This document shows positions 54,606 through 63,892 of a stretch of DNA of 64,000 nucleotides, in pieces. Below the pieces are notes generated by a model. That model was not told where the DNA came from and did not search any database. It saw only the letters and a program-made list of their open reading frames with translations. This stretch comes from an uncultured Candidatus Saccharibacteria bacterium (GTDB lineage: Bacteria; Patescibacteria; Saccharimonadia; Saccharimonadales; UBA4665). The translations under genes and the position numbers were made by a program. Location of the stretch: contig CAIYEO010000094.1 in assembly GCA_903925195.1 (NCBI GenBank), positions 30,761 to 94,760 of the forward strand. The letters run 5' to 3'. How positions within the stretch are numbered: the first letter of the stretch is position 1; every line of letters starts with the position of its first letter.

Positions 54606-55676
54606 CTAAATTTTTACTGATTGAATAATAGATTCTAGTGATTTAGTAATTACTGAATTGCTGTAATGTTCCTGGTATAACTTATAGCCATTCTCACTAA
54701 TTCTAGTTAGTTCTTGGGGGTTATTCTTGGCCCATAATATTTTTTCGACTAAATCCTTAACACTAGCTTGTTTGGCGATAATACTATTTCTTTTATCGAT
54801 AAAATATTGATTGGCCTTACTCTCACCAATAAGTACCGGTCTTTGCGATGCTAAGAACTGGTAGGTTTTTCCCGTAATAACTCGGTCGGCTTGAGGAGTC
54901 CCTCCATAAGGTCCACCTAAACAAAGATCTGAGTCAGCAATGTAATCTATTAACTTGTCATACTTAATCCAAGAGTAATAGGTTATTCTTGCGCCGCTAG
55001 AGATAGCTTTGTTAATCTGACCCTGAACCAATCTACCGCCACCTGCAATTATGAAGTGAACGTCCTCTTGGCTTGTCAGTTTAGCTGCCTCAAGAACATA
55101 AGGCAATCCATGAAGAGGCAGCATATTACCGTAATAGAAGACACTAAAAGATTCTTTGCTTTTAGGTTCTTGTTTTTTAAATACGCTCTCATCGGCACTG
55201 ACAGGTAAGGTTTTATACTTACTAATACTAACTCCTGAAAGTTTTGAAGATATCTCAGCATCTGGCTTAGTATCACTCAGAATAATCTGACATCTATTAA
55301 GCCATTTTTTATACATTGGATTAACAATCCTAGTTATTAAACCAAAAATAATATTCTTTAAGCTTATATCATGCTTTTCTTCAGTCGACCATGCCATTGG
55401 AACAATAAACTCATCAAAAATAACTGGTTTATGTTTAGCTAAGAAAAGCACAAATGGTAATATTTCTTGTCCACGAAATGTTAAAAAATAAATATCTGGA
55501 TTAAGTTTTCGGACTTTAATTAACTTATATATGACTTCAATAAAACGAAATGGATTAGTTTGACGGTTCTTAACTTCCAAAACTTCAACTCCTGAGATAT
55601 CCGACAAACATCTTTTTATGACCTGTCCTCTAACATAATTTGGGTCTTTATAGCAGGTAATTAAGGCAATCTTCAT
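54606..55676 (-). CDS. GT4-like glycosyltransferase
   Basis: The 356-residue GT-B enzyme has FSVFYYGNMLPLHGLPYVLEAAKL and DVHFIIAGGGRLV in the second domain, and GGTPQADRVITGKTYQFLASQRPVLIGES as the donor-binding loop. No membrane segment is obvious. It probably adds a sugar to a lipid or polymer at the membrane. It lies between the flippase-like gene and uppP, in a row of envelope genes. Confidence 0.8.
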   Translation of the reverse strand: MKIALITCYKDPNYVRGQVIKRCLSDISGVEVLEVKNRQTNPFRFIEVIYKLIKVRKLNPDIYFLTFRGQEILPFVLFLAKHKPVIFDEFIVPMAWSTEEKHDISLKNIIFGLITRIVNPMYKKWLNRCQIILSDTKPDAEISSKLSGVSISKYKTLPVSADESVFKKQEPKSKESFSVFYYGNMLPLHGLPYVLEAAKLTSQEDVHFIIAGGGRLVQGQINKAISSGARITYYSWIKYDKLIDYIADSDLCLGGPYGGTPQADRVITGKTYQFLASQRPVLIGESKANQYFIDKRNSIIAKQASVKDLVEKILWAKNNPQELTRISENGYKLYQEHYSNSVITKSLESIIQSVKI

Positions 55677-55743
55677 GTTTTTATATAATACACCTTAAAT
55701 ATCTTTGGATATATTGTTTAAGTATTTGTTATAATAAATTCTA

Positions 55744-56643
55744 ATGATTACATATCTACAATCTATGTTGCTCGGATTACTGCAGGGAGTTTCAGAACTA
55801 TTCCCAATTTCATCTCTAGGTCACTCAGTATTATTCGCATGGCTCTTCGGATGGACCAATATTGTTAAGCAACAAGCTAGTACTGAATCCTTTTTCTTAG
55901 CATATCTTGTAATGCTACATGTCGCTACAGCAACAGCCCTGTTAATTTTTTACCGCAAACAATGGATAAAGATAATAAAAGGCTTCTTCAGCTCAGTTTC
56001 AAAAAGAAAAGCTGAAACTAGTAATGAAAAACTAGCTTGGCTGTTAATCGTAGCTACAATCCCTGCTGGTATCTTCGGCCTAACCTTTGAACATATGCTA
56101 AGGACTCAATTTGCTAAACCACTATCAGCTGCAATTTTCATAATTATTAACGGCTTCATCTTACTGTTTGGAGATTACTACATAAAGAATCATCACATTA
56201 AGAAACCTAAGCGAGATTTTCTACTTGATACTTCTGCTAAACATACAGCTGACAAAATGACTTTCCTAAGAGCAGGTATGATTGGTTCAGCTCAAATATT
56301 AGCTCTTTTTGCAGGTATCAGTCGCTCCGGTGTCACAATTATCGGTGGAATCGTGACTGGTTTAGATTACGAAGATGCTGCTAGATTCTCTTTCCTATTA
56401 GCAACACCAATTATCCTAGCTGCTGGACTACTAAAATTACCAGACTTTTTTGGACCTTTAGCTAATGGTGCTAGACCTCAAATTTTAGCAGGCGCTCTAG
56501 TTGCTGGTCTATCGGCTTACTTTACAGTTAGATTCCTCGATAAGTATTTCCAAAATAAGACACTCCGACCATTTGCTATCTATTGTTTTGCTCTTGGTAT
56601 CTTCATGCTACTAGTTGGCTTCCTCGGATATCGACAATTCTAG
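55744..56643 (+). CDS. uppP: Undecaprenyl-diphosphate phosphatase
   Basis: The 299-residue polytopic enzyme has LLQGVSELFPISSLGHSVL near the start and the second motif FAGISRSGVTIIGGIVTGL, both diagnostic of the BacA/UppP family. It removes a phosphate from undecaprenyl diphosphate and thereby recycles the lipid carrier for cell-wall and surface-glycan synthesis. A TATAAT (55730-55735) ends 9 bases before the ATG. Confidence 0.95.
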   Translation: MITYLQSMLLGLLQGVSELFPISSLGHSVLFAWLFGWTNIVKQQASTESFFLAYLVMLHVATATALLIFYRKQWIKIIKGFFSSVSKRKAETSNEKLAWLLIVATIPAGIFGLTFEHMLRTQFAKPLSAAIFIIINGFILLFGDYYIKNHHIKKPKRDFLLDTSAKHTADKMTFLRAGMIGSAQILALFAGISRSGVTIIGGIVTGLDYEDAARFSFLLATPIILAAGLLKLPDFFGPLANGARPQILAGALVAGLSAYFTVRFLDKYFQNKTLRPFAIYCFALGIFMLLVGFLGYRQF

Positions 56644-56662
56644 ATAATATGCTGGATATATT

Positions 56663-57832
56663 ATGAATCTTGCTGACTTAGCAATAATATTTATCTTAGT
56701 ATTCATGATATACCGTGGATCTAGAATTGGTTTTATAAGAGAAATATTTGCCACCTCTAGCTTCATTCTCAGCATTTTCATAGGCGCACTAATAATTCCG
56801 GTAATAATAAAGCACGTTTCTAATGCAAGTAATAGATCTATCTGGGCAATTAGCCTGATGATCATTTTTATTCTGACATTTTTGACTATTGGTGAGCTGA
56901 TAGGTGACATTGTTAGAAAGAAATTCGTGACTAAAAAACTAGATAAGCCAGATCGTATTTTAGGTGGAGCCTTAAGATTCCTAGGAACTCTAGTGGTCAT
57001 CTGGTTAGCTACTAGTATTCTTATCCAAATACCAAATAAAGCTTTAAAGTCACAAGTTCAGCAATCCTTAGTAATAGGTCAGATCAATAAAAGCTTGCCA
57101 TCAACTCCTAGTTTTATGTCGACTATCGGCAATATAATAGCGCCTAATGGCTTTCCAATGGTTTTCATAGGCAATGAGCCGCTTGCTAATAAACATATCG
57201 CCCTGAACGCTTCAGATGCTTTAAACAAATCAGTCAACCGTGCTCAGACCTCAGTCGTTAAAATTGAAGGTTTGGGTTGTGGCGGTATCGTAGAGGGTAG
57301 TGGCTTTATAGCTGCGAATAACCTGGTTATCACTAATGCTCATGTCGTCGCCGGAATTAGAGCGCCTTTTATATATGATCAAAATGGCCAGCATAAATCT
57401 AGTGTTGTTTACTTTGATCCTAATCTAGATGTAGCCATCTTATCTAGTTCAAACTTAAGTGGCAGTCCATTAGCAATAAATACCGGAAATGTAGAAGACT
57501 ACACACTAGGAGCTGTCATGGGATATCCGGGCGGTAAGGATCTTGTAGCAAAAACTGCTGCCACACTCAATAAGCTACATGCTACCGGTAAAAATATCTA
57601 TAACCAAGGTGATACCTTGAGAGATATCTATGTGATCCAAGCAGATATCCAGCCTGGAAATTCTGGTGGACCATTTATAGATAGCAACGGTCAGGTTGAT
57701 GGATTAATCTTTGCCAAGTCAACGTCTTATCAGAATCAGGGATACGCTTTGTCGATGGGCCCAGTAAAAACAGCCCTGAATTCAGCGATAGCAAATCCTA
57801 CTCAAGTTAATACCGGACAATGTGCAGAATAA
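56663..57832 (+). CDS. MarP-like membrane serine protease (CvpA + trypsin-like domain)
   Basis: The 389-residue protein has four N-terminal helices (about 1-125), which form a CvpA-type membrane part starting NLADLAIIFILVFMIYRGSRIGFI. From about 185 a trypsin-like domain follows with the triad regions NNLVITNAHVVAG (His), DPNLDVAILS (Asp) and QPGNSGGPFI (Ser). This is the structure of mycobacterial MarP, which protects cells against acid and oxidative stress from the periplasm side. It follows uppP by 19 bases and may be co-transcribed. Confidence 0.92.
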   Translation: MNLADLAIIFILVFMIYRGSRIGFIREIFATSSFILSIFIGALIIPVIIKHVSNASNRSIWAISLMIIFILTFLTIGELIGDIVRKKFVTKKLDKPDRILGGALRFLGTLVVIWLATSILIQIPNKALKSQVQQSLVIGQINKSLPSTPSFMSTIGNIIAPNGFPMVFIGNEPLANKHIALNASDALNKSVNRAQTSVVKIEGLGCGGIVEGSGFIAANNLVITNAHVVAGIRAPFIYDQNGQHKSSVVYFDPNLDVAILSSSNLSGSPLAINTGNVEDYTLGAVMGYPGGKDLVAKTAATLNKLHATGKNIYNQGDTLRDIYVIQADIQPGNSGGPFIDSNGQVDGLIFAKSTSYQNQGYALSMGPVKTALNSAIANPTQVNTGQCAE

Positions 57833-57845
57833 TTTAATCTATGTG

Positions 57846-57851
57846 TATAAT
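57846..57851 (+). promoter_or_regulatory. -10 box TATAAT for the VKOR gene (leaderless type)
   Basis: A perfect TATAAT ends 8 bases before the ATG at 57859. Confidence 0.6.
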
Positions 57852-57858
57852 ATAAATA

Positions 57859-58473
57859 ATGGTCCATAAGAAAAAACAAGGTTTCAGAATTGATAAGTTA
57901 ATTCCATGGGTTCTAGTTATTACTGGAATTATTGGACTAGCCATGTCAGCTATTTTAATTTTCGACGAAGCTCAAATCGCTAAGAATCCAAATTACCATC
58001 CAAATTGTAATTTAAATCCAGTTGTTTCATGTGGGTCAGTGATAGTCTCGAAACAAGCCCAAGCTTTCCATTTTTCCAATCCATATATCGGTCTAGTTGG
58101 ATTTACGATCGTCATAACAACAGGAATGGCTATCTTCGCCGGAGCTAAACTAAAAAAATGGTACTGGCTAGGTCTTGAGCTTGGAACTATCTTTGGAATT
58201 GCTTTTTGTCATTGGCTGTTTTATCAAAGTGTCTATAAGATCAATGATCTCTGTCCATTCTGTGCCGTTACATGGGTGATCACTATTACCATGTTTTGGT
58301 ACACTTCATACTATAACTTTCATCATGGCTATCTTAAGCTTCCAGCAAAACTTCGTCCAGCAGGACAATTCGTTAAGAAGCATCATATCGATATATTAGT
58401 CCTATGGCTACTTATTATATTCGCCTTAACACTCAAGCATTTTTGGTACTACTACGGTAAGTTCTTAAACTAG
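57859..58473 (+). CDS. Vitamin K epoxide reductase family protein (DsbB-like)
   Basis: The 204-residue protein has about five membrane helices. The loop CNLNPVVSCGSVIVSKQA supplies one cysteine pair, and DLCPFCAVTW gives the C-P-F-C active site that reacts with a quinone. Bacterial VKOR re-oxidises DsbA-like proteins for disulfide formation outside the cell. No fused or adjacent thioredoxin domain is seen, so the partner must be elsewhere. The C-terminal helix and basic tail are normal. Confidence 0.92.
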   Translation: MVHKKKQGFRIDKLIPWVLVITGIIGLAMSAILIFDEAQIAKNPNYHPNCNLNPVVSCGSVIVSKQAQAFHFSNPYIGLVGFTIVITTGMAIFAGAKLKKWYWLGLELGTIFGIAFCHWLFYQSVYKINDLCPFCAVTWVITITMFWYTSYYNFHHGYLKLPAKLRPAGQFVKKHHIDILVLWLLIIFALTLKHFWYYYGKFLN

Positions 58474-58483
58474 AGTCACTAAT

Positions 58484-59719
58484 CTATTCATAACGCAACG
58501 CAAGAATAGGATCTTTACGTGCCGCTTTGAAGGCTGGCAATGAGCCGAAAATAATTCCGATACTAAGAGACAGCAGGAAAGCAATCACAAGTATTGGCCA
58601 GCTAATCTTAGGGGACAGGGAAGTAGTTAATATTAGCCCATAGTCAACCATGAAGGAGATAATAACGCCTAGTATTCCCCCGAAAAGACTTAGTACGCTC
58701 GACTCAATCAGAAACTGCATGAGTATTTGCGAGTTAGTTGCACCTATGGCTTTTCTAATACCGATCTCTTTAGTACGTTCAGTTATAGATACGAGCGTAA
58801 CATTCATAATCCCAACTCCACCGACTACTAAGGCAATCAATGCCACGATAGATATAAGGTAGGTAATTGAATCGAGTACTTGAGAAGTAATCGCTAAACT
58901 CTGGCTTTGTTTTAAGACCGTAAAATCTTGGATGCCACCATGAAGCTGCAATAAATTCTGGTTAATAGTTTTGATCGAGGAACTGACTGAGCTAGAATTT
59001 TGAGCCTTTGCCATTATTTCGTAAATCGGTGCCGTATTATTAGTCAGATCCTCAGCCGTTTGATAAGGGATAAAGATTGCATTATTAAAATCTGTATTAA
59101 GCGATAATGGAGCAGACTTAAATTGATCAAAAACTCCTCTGACTATAAAAGTCTCTCCGTGGAATGTAAAAGATTTACCTAGCGGAATTTTCTCTCCAAA
59201 AATCGTATAGGCTATATTTTGACCAATCACTGCCTGGTAAATATCGCTACTACTTGAATCAAGATATTCTCCGTAACTTATTTTCTGGTTAGCTAGACTA
59301 GGGAACTTATCTCCAGCACCAATTACGACTACCGAATATTTACCGTTATCACTTTTCACTTGGCCATTAACTATATTGAGGGCAGTTGAGGATTCAAGAC
59401 CTGGCGTTTTAGCTACACTGGCTACATCATTCTGTGTCAGGCTAGATATACTATTAGAGTTAGATAGCTGGCTCAAATTACTCAGAATATTACTAGAATT
59501 AGATTTATTAAGCTGCCCAGGCTTGACTAGTATTAAGTCCTTACCAGAAGCATTAATTTGACCACTAACCTGGCTCTTTATACCATTAGCTACAGATACA
59601 ATTGTAACCACAGAAACAATACCAATAACTATACCAAGTACAGTTAAGAAGCTCCTCATTTTAGCGTATCTAATAGTTCGTAGCGCTAGATAAATATCGT
59701 CTCTATAGGAAATAGACAT
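58484..59719 (-). CDS. ABC transporter permease, MacB type
   Basis: The 411-residue permease opens with a short cytoplasmic part and a helix (about 20-44, MRSFLTVLGIVIGIVSVVTIVSVANGI). A MacB-PCD extracytoplasmic domain (50-270) and three C-terminal helices follow, with ITERTKEIGIRKAIGATNSQILMQFLIES and the end RKDPILALRYE. It is the second FtsX/MacB-type permease in the window. Its start shares one base with the stop of the ATPase gene. Confidence 0.94.
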   Translation of the reverse strand: MSISYRDDIYLALRTIRYAKMRSFLTVLGIVIGIVSVVTIVSVANGIKSQVSGQINASGKDLILVKPGQLNKSNSSNILSNLSQLSNSNSISSLTQNDVASVAKTPGLESSTALNIVNGQVKSDNGKYSVVVIGAGDKFPSLANQKISYGEYLDSSSSDIYQAVIGQNIAYTIFGEKIPLGKSFTFHGETFIVRGVFDQFKSAPLSLNTDFNNAIFIPYQTAEDLTNNTAPIYEIMAKAQNSSSVSSSIKTINQNLLQLHGGIQDFTVLKQSQSLAITSQVLDSITYLISIVALIALVVGGVGIMNVTLVSITERTKEIGIRKAIGATNSQILMQFLIESSVLSLFGGILGVIISFMVDYGLILTTSLSPKISWPILVIAFLLSLSIGIIFGSLPAFKAARKDPILALRYE

Positions 59720-60597
59720 TATGACTTCTTCCTCTTTATATTATTTTTTCTTTTTTTAGGAACTGGCTTCTTATGTTTAGCGGTTTTCTTCTTAGCGTGA
59801 TGATTCTTCTGGGGGATAGCATCCATGATAGCGGACACTCCAGCTAGATCATCTTCGATAGTTTTCTTTGGTGCCTTATACATAACTTTTTTAGCCGTCT
59901 CAGCAACTTCACCGATTTTTGTAGCCTCATCTACTAGTACTGAACCATCATGCATATAGACAACCCTTGATGCATATCTAGTTATCTCTGGGTTGTGTGT
60001 TACCAGTAAAATAGTACTGCCAGACTTATGAATTTCAGAGAATAGTTCCATAACTAGTCGCGAGGATGCGCTGTCCAAGTTACCAGTTGGTTCATCAGCA
60101 ATAATAATTTTTGGGTTGTTAACTAGAGCCCTAGCAATAGCTACACATTGGGATTGGCCTGAACTTAAATGATTCGGAAAAAAATACTTCTTATCTGCCA
60201 TGCCAACTTTATCGAGCATAGCCTCGGCCATTTTCAGTCTTCGGTTTAAGCCGACTCCTTTATAGGCAAGGGGCAGGGCGACATTTTCTAAGACATTCAA
60301 TCTAGGCAACAAATTAAAGGATTGAAAAACGAAGCCAATAGTATCGCGTCTAATTTTAGCTCGCCTGCTTGTTCTTATTTTATCGACACTTCTTTTATTC
60401 AGCATATAGTTGCCATAAGTTGGCCTATCTAAAAGTCCTATGATATTCATAAGAGTAGATTTTCCACTACCGCTTGGCCCCATAACTGCGATAAACTCAT
60501 TTTCATCAATACTTAAAGAGACTTCCTCAAGAGCTACGGTTGTAGCATCTCCAAAGCCATAAATCTTACTAACTTCTTTTAGATTAATTATGGACAT
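59719..60597 (-). CDS. ABC transporter ATP-binding protein, MacB/LolD type, with Lys-rich tail
   Basis: The ATG at 60597 is preferred because a TATAGT box (60610-60605 on the minus strand) ends 8 bases before it; the protein then has 292 residues. Walker A GPSGSGKST, signature LSSGQSQCVAIARA (Ser for the usual first Gly, Ser-Gln-Cys in the middle), Walker B IIIADEPTGNLDS and VTHNPE are present. After about residue 225 comes an extension ending in a strongly basic tail (KKKTAKHKKPVPKKRKNN). It powers the permease encoded just downstream. Confidence 0.92.
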   Translation of the reverse strand: MSIINLKEVSKIYGFGDATTVALEEVSLSIDENEFIAVMGPSGSGKSTLMNIIGLLDRPTYGNYMLNKRSVDKIRTSRRAKIRRDTIGFVFQSFNLLPRLNVLENVALPLAYKGVGLNRRLKMAEAMLDKVGMADKKYFFPNHLSSGQSQCVAIARALVNNPKIIIADEPTGNLDSASSRLVMELFSEIHKSGSTILLVTHNPEITRYASRVVYMHDGSVLVDEATKIGEVAETAKKVMYKAPKKTIEDDLAGVSAIMDAIPQKNHHAKKKTAKHKKPVPKKRKNNIKRKKS

Positions 60598-60663
60598 ACC
60601 GTAAACTATATTGTACAGTGGTTTTTCCACAGTTTGCAAGGTGTTTTTAAAGAATTTTTAAGA

Positions 60664-60669
60664 TATAAT
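60664..60669 (+). promoter_or_regulatory. -10 box TATAAT for tRNA-Ser
   Basis: A perfect TATAAT 19 bases before the tRNA gene, the same spacing as for tRNA-Asn. Confidence 0.6.
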
Positions 60670-60688
60670 ATAAATGCTTTAAAGATAT

Positions 60689-60780
60689 GGAGAGGTGCAG
60701 GAGTGGTTTAACTGGCTCGCTTGGAAAGCGTGTGTCTGGGTCAAACTGGACCAAGGGTTCGAATCCCTTCCTCTCCGCCA
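60689..60780 (+). tRNA. tRNA-Ser (GGA), CCA encoded
   Basis: The acceptor GGAGAGG (60689-60695) pairs with CCTCTCC (60770-60776), followed by discriminator G and CCA. The anticodon GGA is at 60723-60725 in loop TTGGAAA. A long variable arm, as in all serine tRNAs, lies before the T-arm GGTTCGAATCC. One T-T mismatch occurs in the anticodon stem. Confidence 0.93.
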
Positions 60781-60793
60781 TATTTTTTTTAGA

Positions 60794-61510
60794 CTATTTT
60801 ACTTCGACTACAATAACTGTTTTATCATCATTTTTGGTAGAAATTTCAATTAATTTATTGGCTACGTTTTGAGATTCATCATCGCAGACTGCCGCAATTT
60901 GTGCTTCACTTAATAAATTCGGTTCTTTATCACCAGTAATACCATCAGTCACTAAAATAATTTTATCTGAGGCTGTTACTCTTATAAATCCAGATTGCTC
61001 AACAGTCTTAGGCTCACTACTATTAGGGGCATGGCCAAGATAGTTACTTATATGATGCCCAAAACCCTCATCGTGGGATAATTGACTAGCTTCACCCTCC
61101 CTATATAAATAGATTCTAGAATCACCAGCTGAAGCCCAAATTAAGTAAGGGGAAGTTGTATCATCTTCTTTAATTTGAATAACCCTAGCAACAGTACCCG
61201 TAGTCACACCATCAGTCGATTTTGAAACTATATTACTAGCATCCTGCAATAAACCAACTAAGTTAGTAATTTGATTTTCTAGGCTATCTGCAGCTTCATA
61301 AATCTCATCTTTAATCATTGCAACGTTGAATACTGCGCTAGCAAGAGTTGCTGCAAAACCACCCTCACCACTACCACCAGCACCATCAAAAACTGCAAAT
61401 AAACCGATTTCATCTCTGACAATACTTGTATCTTCGCCCTTTAATGGTAACTCGGCTGTTCCTACTTCAAACCTTGGATCAGGTTCGTGTCTAGCTTCAT
61501 ATCTATACAC
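60794..61510 (-). CDS. PP2C-type (PPM) protein phosphatase
   Basis: The 238-residue protein has FAVFDGAGGSGEGGFAA with the metal Asp-Gly (DGxGG), WASAGDSRIYLYREGEASQLSHDEGFG and KIILVTDGITG with a second metal Asp. These are the core motifs of metal-dependent Ser/Thr phosphatases. It would oppose a Ser/Thr kinase; the only kinase-like gene nearby is the divergent one at 29005. It converges with tRNA-Ser and ends 14 bases from it. Confidence 0.88.
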   Translation of the reverse strand: MYRYEARHEPDPRFEVGTAELPLKGEDTSIVRDEIGLFAVFDGAGGSGEGGFAATLASAVFNVAMIKDEIYEAADSLENQITNLVGLLQDASNIVSKSTDGVTTGTVARVIQIKEDDTTSPYLIWASAGDSRIYLYREGEASQLSHDEGFGHHISNYLGHAPNSSEPKTVEQSGFIRVTASDKIILVTDGITGDKEPNLLSEAQIAAVCDDESQNVANKLIEISTKNDDKTVIVVEVK

Positions 61511-61529
61511 ACTTAATCTCCTTGTCTAG

Positions 61530-62240
61530 CTAATTCCCAATTAGAGTACCAACTGTTTTACCTTTAATAGCAGCGTCGATATTACCCTCAGTCATACTTT
61601 CGAAGACTATTATTGGCATCTCATGTTCAAGTGCTAAACCTAGCGCGGCTTTATCCATTACTTTAATAGCATCATTTTCAACTGCTTCCTGGTAAGTAAT
61701 GTGGTCTATTTTTTTAGCATCTTTGAATTTGGCAGGGTCTTTGTCATATACTCCGTCAACCTTAGTTGCTTTTAGAACAACCTGACAATCTAGTTCAAGC
61801 GCAATTTCAACGGCTGCGGTATCAGTAGTTAGATATGGACGTCCAGCACCACCGGCAACAATAATGACTCTTCCACTATCTATGTGCTTATTTGCTAGTC
61901 TATGGATAAATTTCTCAGCTACTTGTTCGGCAAAGATATTAGACAAGCATCTAGTTTGTAATCCATTGGCTTCAAATATATCTGTTAACGCCAAGGCATT
62001 AATCATAGTCGCGAGCATACCCATATGATCACCAGTAACTCTTGCAATACCATGACCAGTAATTTGCGCACCACGTATAAAGTTGCCACCACCTACCATG
62101 ATGACTATTTCTACACCATCACTTTTTGCTTTTTTTATTTCTTGGGCAAGCCACTGTGCGAACTTAGGATCAATGCCTGAATCATATTTACCAGATAATT
62201 GTTCACCGGAAAGTTTCAGTAGGACTCGTTTATAACTCAT
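61530..62240 (-). CDS. pyrH: UMP kinase
   Basis: The 236-residue enzyme is of the amino-acid-kinase fold: RVLLKLSGEQL at the start, VMVGGGNFIRG, DHMGMLATMINALAL, and DCQVVLKATKVDGVYDKDP near the end. All are diagnostic for bacterial UMP kinase, which makes UDP from UMP and is regulated by GTP and UTP. It lies upstream of the phosphatase gene on the same strand with a 19-base gap. Confidence 0.96.
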   Translation of the reverse strand: MSYKRVLLKLSGEQLSGKYDSGIDPKFAQWLAQEIKKAKSDGVEIVIMVGGGNFIRGAQITGHGIARVTGDHMGMLATMINALALTDIFEANGLQTRCLSNIFAEQVAEKFIHRLANKHIDSGRVIIVAGGAGRPYLTTDTAAVEIALELDCQVVLKATKVDGVYDKDPAKFKDAKKIDHITYQEAVENDAIKVMDKAALGLALEHEMPIIVFESMTEGNIDAAIKGKTVGTLIGN

Positions 62241-62294
62241 TAGTAATTTATTCTAGCAAGTTTATTGGCTTAGGGCTATACTAAATTACATATT

Positions 62295-63095
62295 ATGACT
62301 AGTATATGTTCTTGGAATGTTAATGGAATTAGAGCGGTGGACAATAAAGGCTTACTAAAGCCATTTATTGATTCATTGCAACCAGATATTATTTGCCTAC
62401 AAGAAACTAAAGCTCTTAAAGAGCAAACTGAAATAGATTTTACTGGATACCATGAATACTGGAACTCAGCTGAAAAGAAAGGCTACTCCGGAACGGCAAT
62501 ATTTACAAAAATTAAACCAATCAATATTACTAATGGATTACCAGAGGATTTAAGAGAAAAATATTCACTAGATAAAGACAGTTATGGCGATCCTAATCGG
62601 GAGGGTAGAGTCATGACTGCCGAATATAGTAAATATTTCTTAGTTACTGTCTATACTCCAAATGCAAAAAGCGATCTATCCCGCTTAGCTTTACGTCACA
62701 AGCAGTGGGATCCAGGATTCCTCGAATACCTAAAAAAACTAGAAAAAACTAAACCTGTTATATTTTGTGGTGATCTTAACGTTGCCTACGCCGAAGATGA
62801 TCTGGCCAACCCCAAGCCTAACGTTGGCAAAAAAGGATTCACTGACGAAGAGAGAGAAGGTTTCGGTAATTTCATAAAAGCCGGTTTTATAGATAGCTTC
62901 AGAATAGATCATAGTGGAAATGGATTCTACACTTGGTGGACACACTGGGCAAACGCTAGAGCCCGAAATGTTGGCTGGAGGATAGATTACATATTAACCT
63001 CCAAAGCATTAGTACCCCACATTAAAGCAGCTAAAATTCACCCAGAAATTATGGGCAGCGATCACTGTCCAGTAAGTCTAGACTTGGATATATAA
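62295..63095 (+). CDS. Exodeoxyribonuclease III / AP endonuclease
   Basis: The 266-residue protein of the exonuclease III family has ICSWNVNGIRAVDNKGL, IICLQETKA with the metal Glu, VTVYTPNAKS, FCGDLNVAY, RIDYILTSKAL and GSDHCPVSLDL with the catalytic Asp-His. It nicks DNA at abasic sites for base excision repair. The length is typical. The following gene begins 1 base after its stop. Confidence 0.95.
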   Translation: MTSICSWNVNGIRAVDNKGLLKPFIDSLQPDIICLQETKALKEQTEIDFTGYHEYWNSAEKKGYSGTAIFTKIKPINITNGLPEDLREKYSLDKDSYGDPNREGRVMTAEYSKYFLVTVYTPNAKSDLSRLALRHKQWDPGFLEYLKKLEKTKPVIFCGDLNVAYAEDDLANPKPNVGKKGFTDEEREGFGNFIKAGFIDSFRIDHSGNGFYTWWTHWANARARNVGWRIDYILTSKALVPHIKAAKIHPEIMGSDHCPVSLDLDI

Positions 63096-63096
63096 T

Positions 63097-63888
63097 ATGG
63101 ATGATTCATTTGTACATAAACAAGATAAAGCTAATCCGCTTTATCCAGATTTAATTTGGTCACGACCAGAGTCTAAAATGCACGCCGGTAAACTATTAAT
63201 TGTTGGGGGCAACTTACATGGTTTCACAGCTCCAGCAGAGTGCTATAACGAGGCTGAAAGCGCGGGAGCTGGCGCCATAAGAGTCATCATGCCAGATAAA
63301 CTGAGACCTATTATCTCAAAAATATTTCCAAGCGCCGACTATACCGCATCTAATCATAGTGGCGCTTTTGCTTCTCAAAGTTTAGCTGAAATTATCTCCG
63401 AGATATCTTGGGCCAATATGACGTTATTAGCTGGAGATTTTGGTCATAATAGTGAGACATCAATTGTTATCGAGAAAATATTAGAGTCTAAGGTGGCCCT
63501 TGTTTTAAGTGGAGACTCAATCGATAGCTTTTTACTAAGTCCAAGGAATTTAGTTAATAGGCCAAATATACTTATCGTAACTAGCTTCTCTAAACTACAA
63601 AAAATTACCACAAATCTTAGACTCGAAAAACCTCTAACATCTAATATGGACCAGTTACATCTACACTTAGCGCTTAATAATCTAACGGTAAAATATCCCC
63701 CCATAATTGCACTAATACACGACAATAAAGTATTCATAGCCTATAAAGGTAAGGTTAGTGTCACGAGTGTAACTAAGGACGCTAATCTAGAGAACAAAAT
63801 ATCTGCACATGCTAGTGTTTGGTGGATGCAAAATCCGGAAAAAACATTCGAGGCTATAACTTCTTCAGTTATAGATTTTGCAATTTAA
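63097..63888 (+). CDS. Ribokinase-fold protein, divergent NAD(P)HX-dehydratase-like
   Basis: The 263-residue protein starts its domain with KMHAGKLLIVGGNLHGFTAPAECYNEAESAGAGAIRVIMPD, close to the N-terminal block of ADP/ATP-dependent NAD(P)H-hydrate dehydratases (NnrD), which repair damaged NAD(P)H. The later GTGD-type motif with the catalytic Asp is not found, and the second half is unlike the family. It may have lost the repair activity or be a relative with another task. It is coupled to the exonuclease gene. Confidence 0.6.
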   Translation: MDDSFVHKQDKANPLYPDLIWSRPESKMHAGKLLIVGGNLHGFTAPAECYNEAESAGAGAIRVIMPDKLRPIISKIFPSADYTASNHSGAFASQSLAEIISEISWANMTLLAGDFGHNSETSIVIEKILESKVALVLSGDSIDSFLLSPRNLVNRPNILIVTSFSKLQKITTNLRLEKPLTSNMDQLHLHLALNNLTVKYPPIIALIHDNKVFIAYKGKVSVTSVTKDANLENKISAHASVWWMQNPEKTFEAITSSVIDFAI

Positions 63889-63892
63889 ATAA

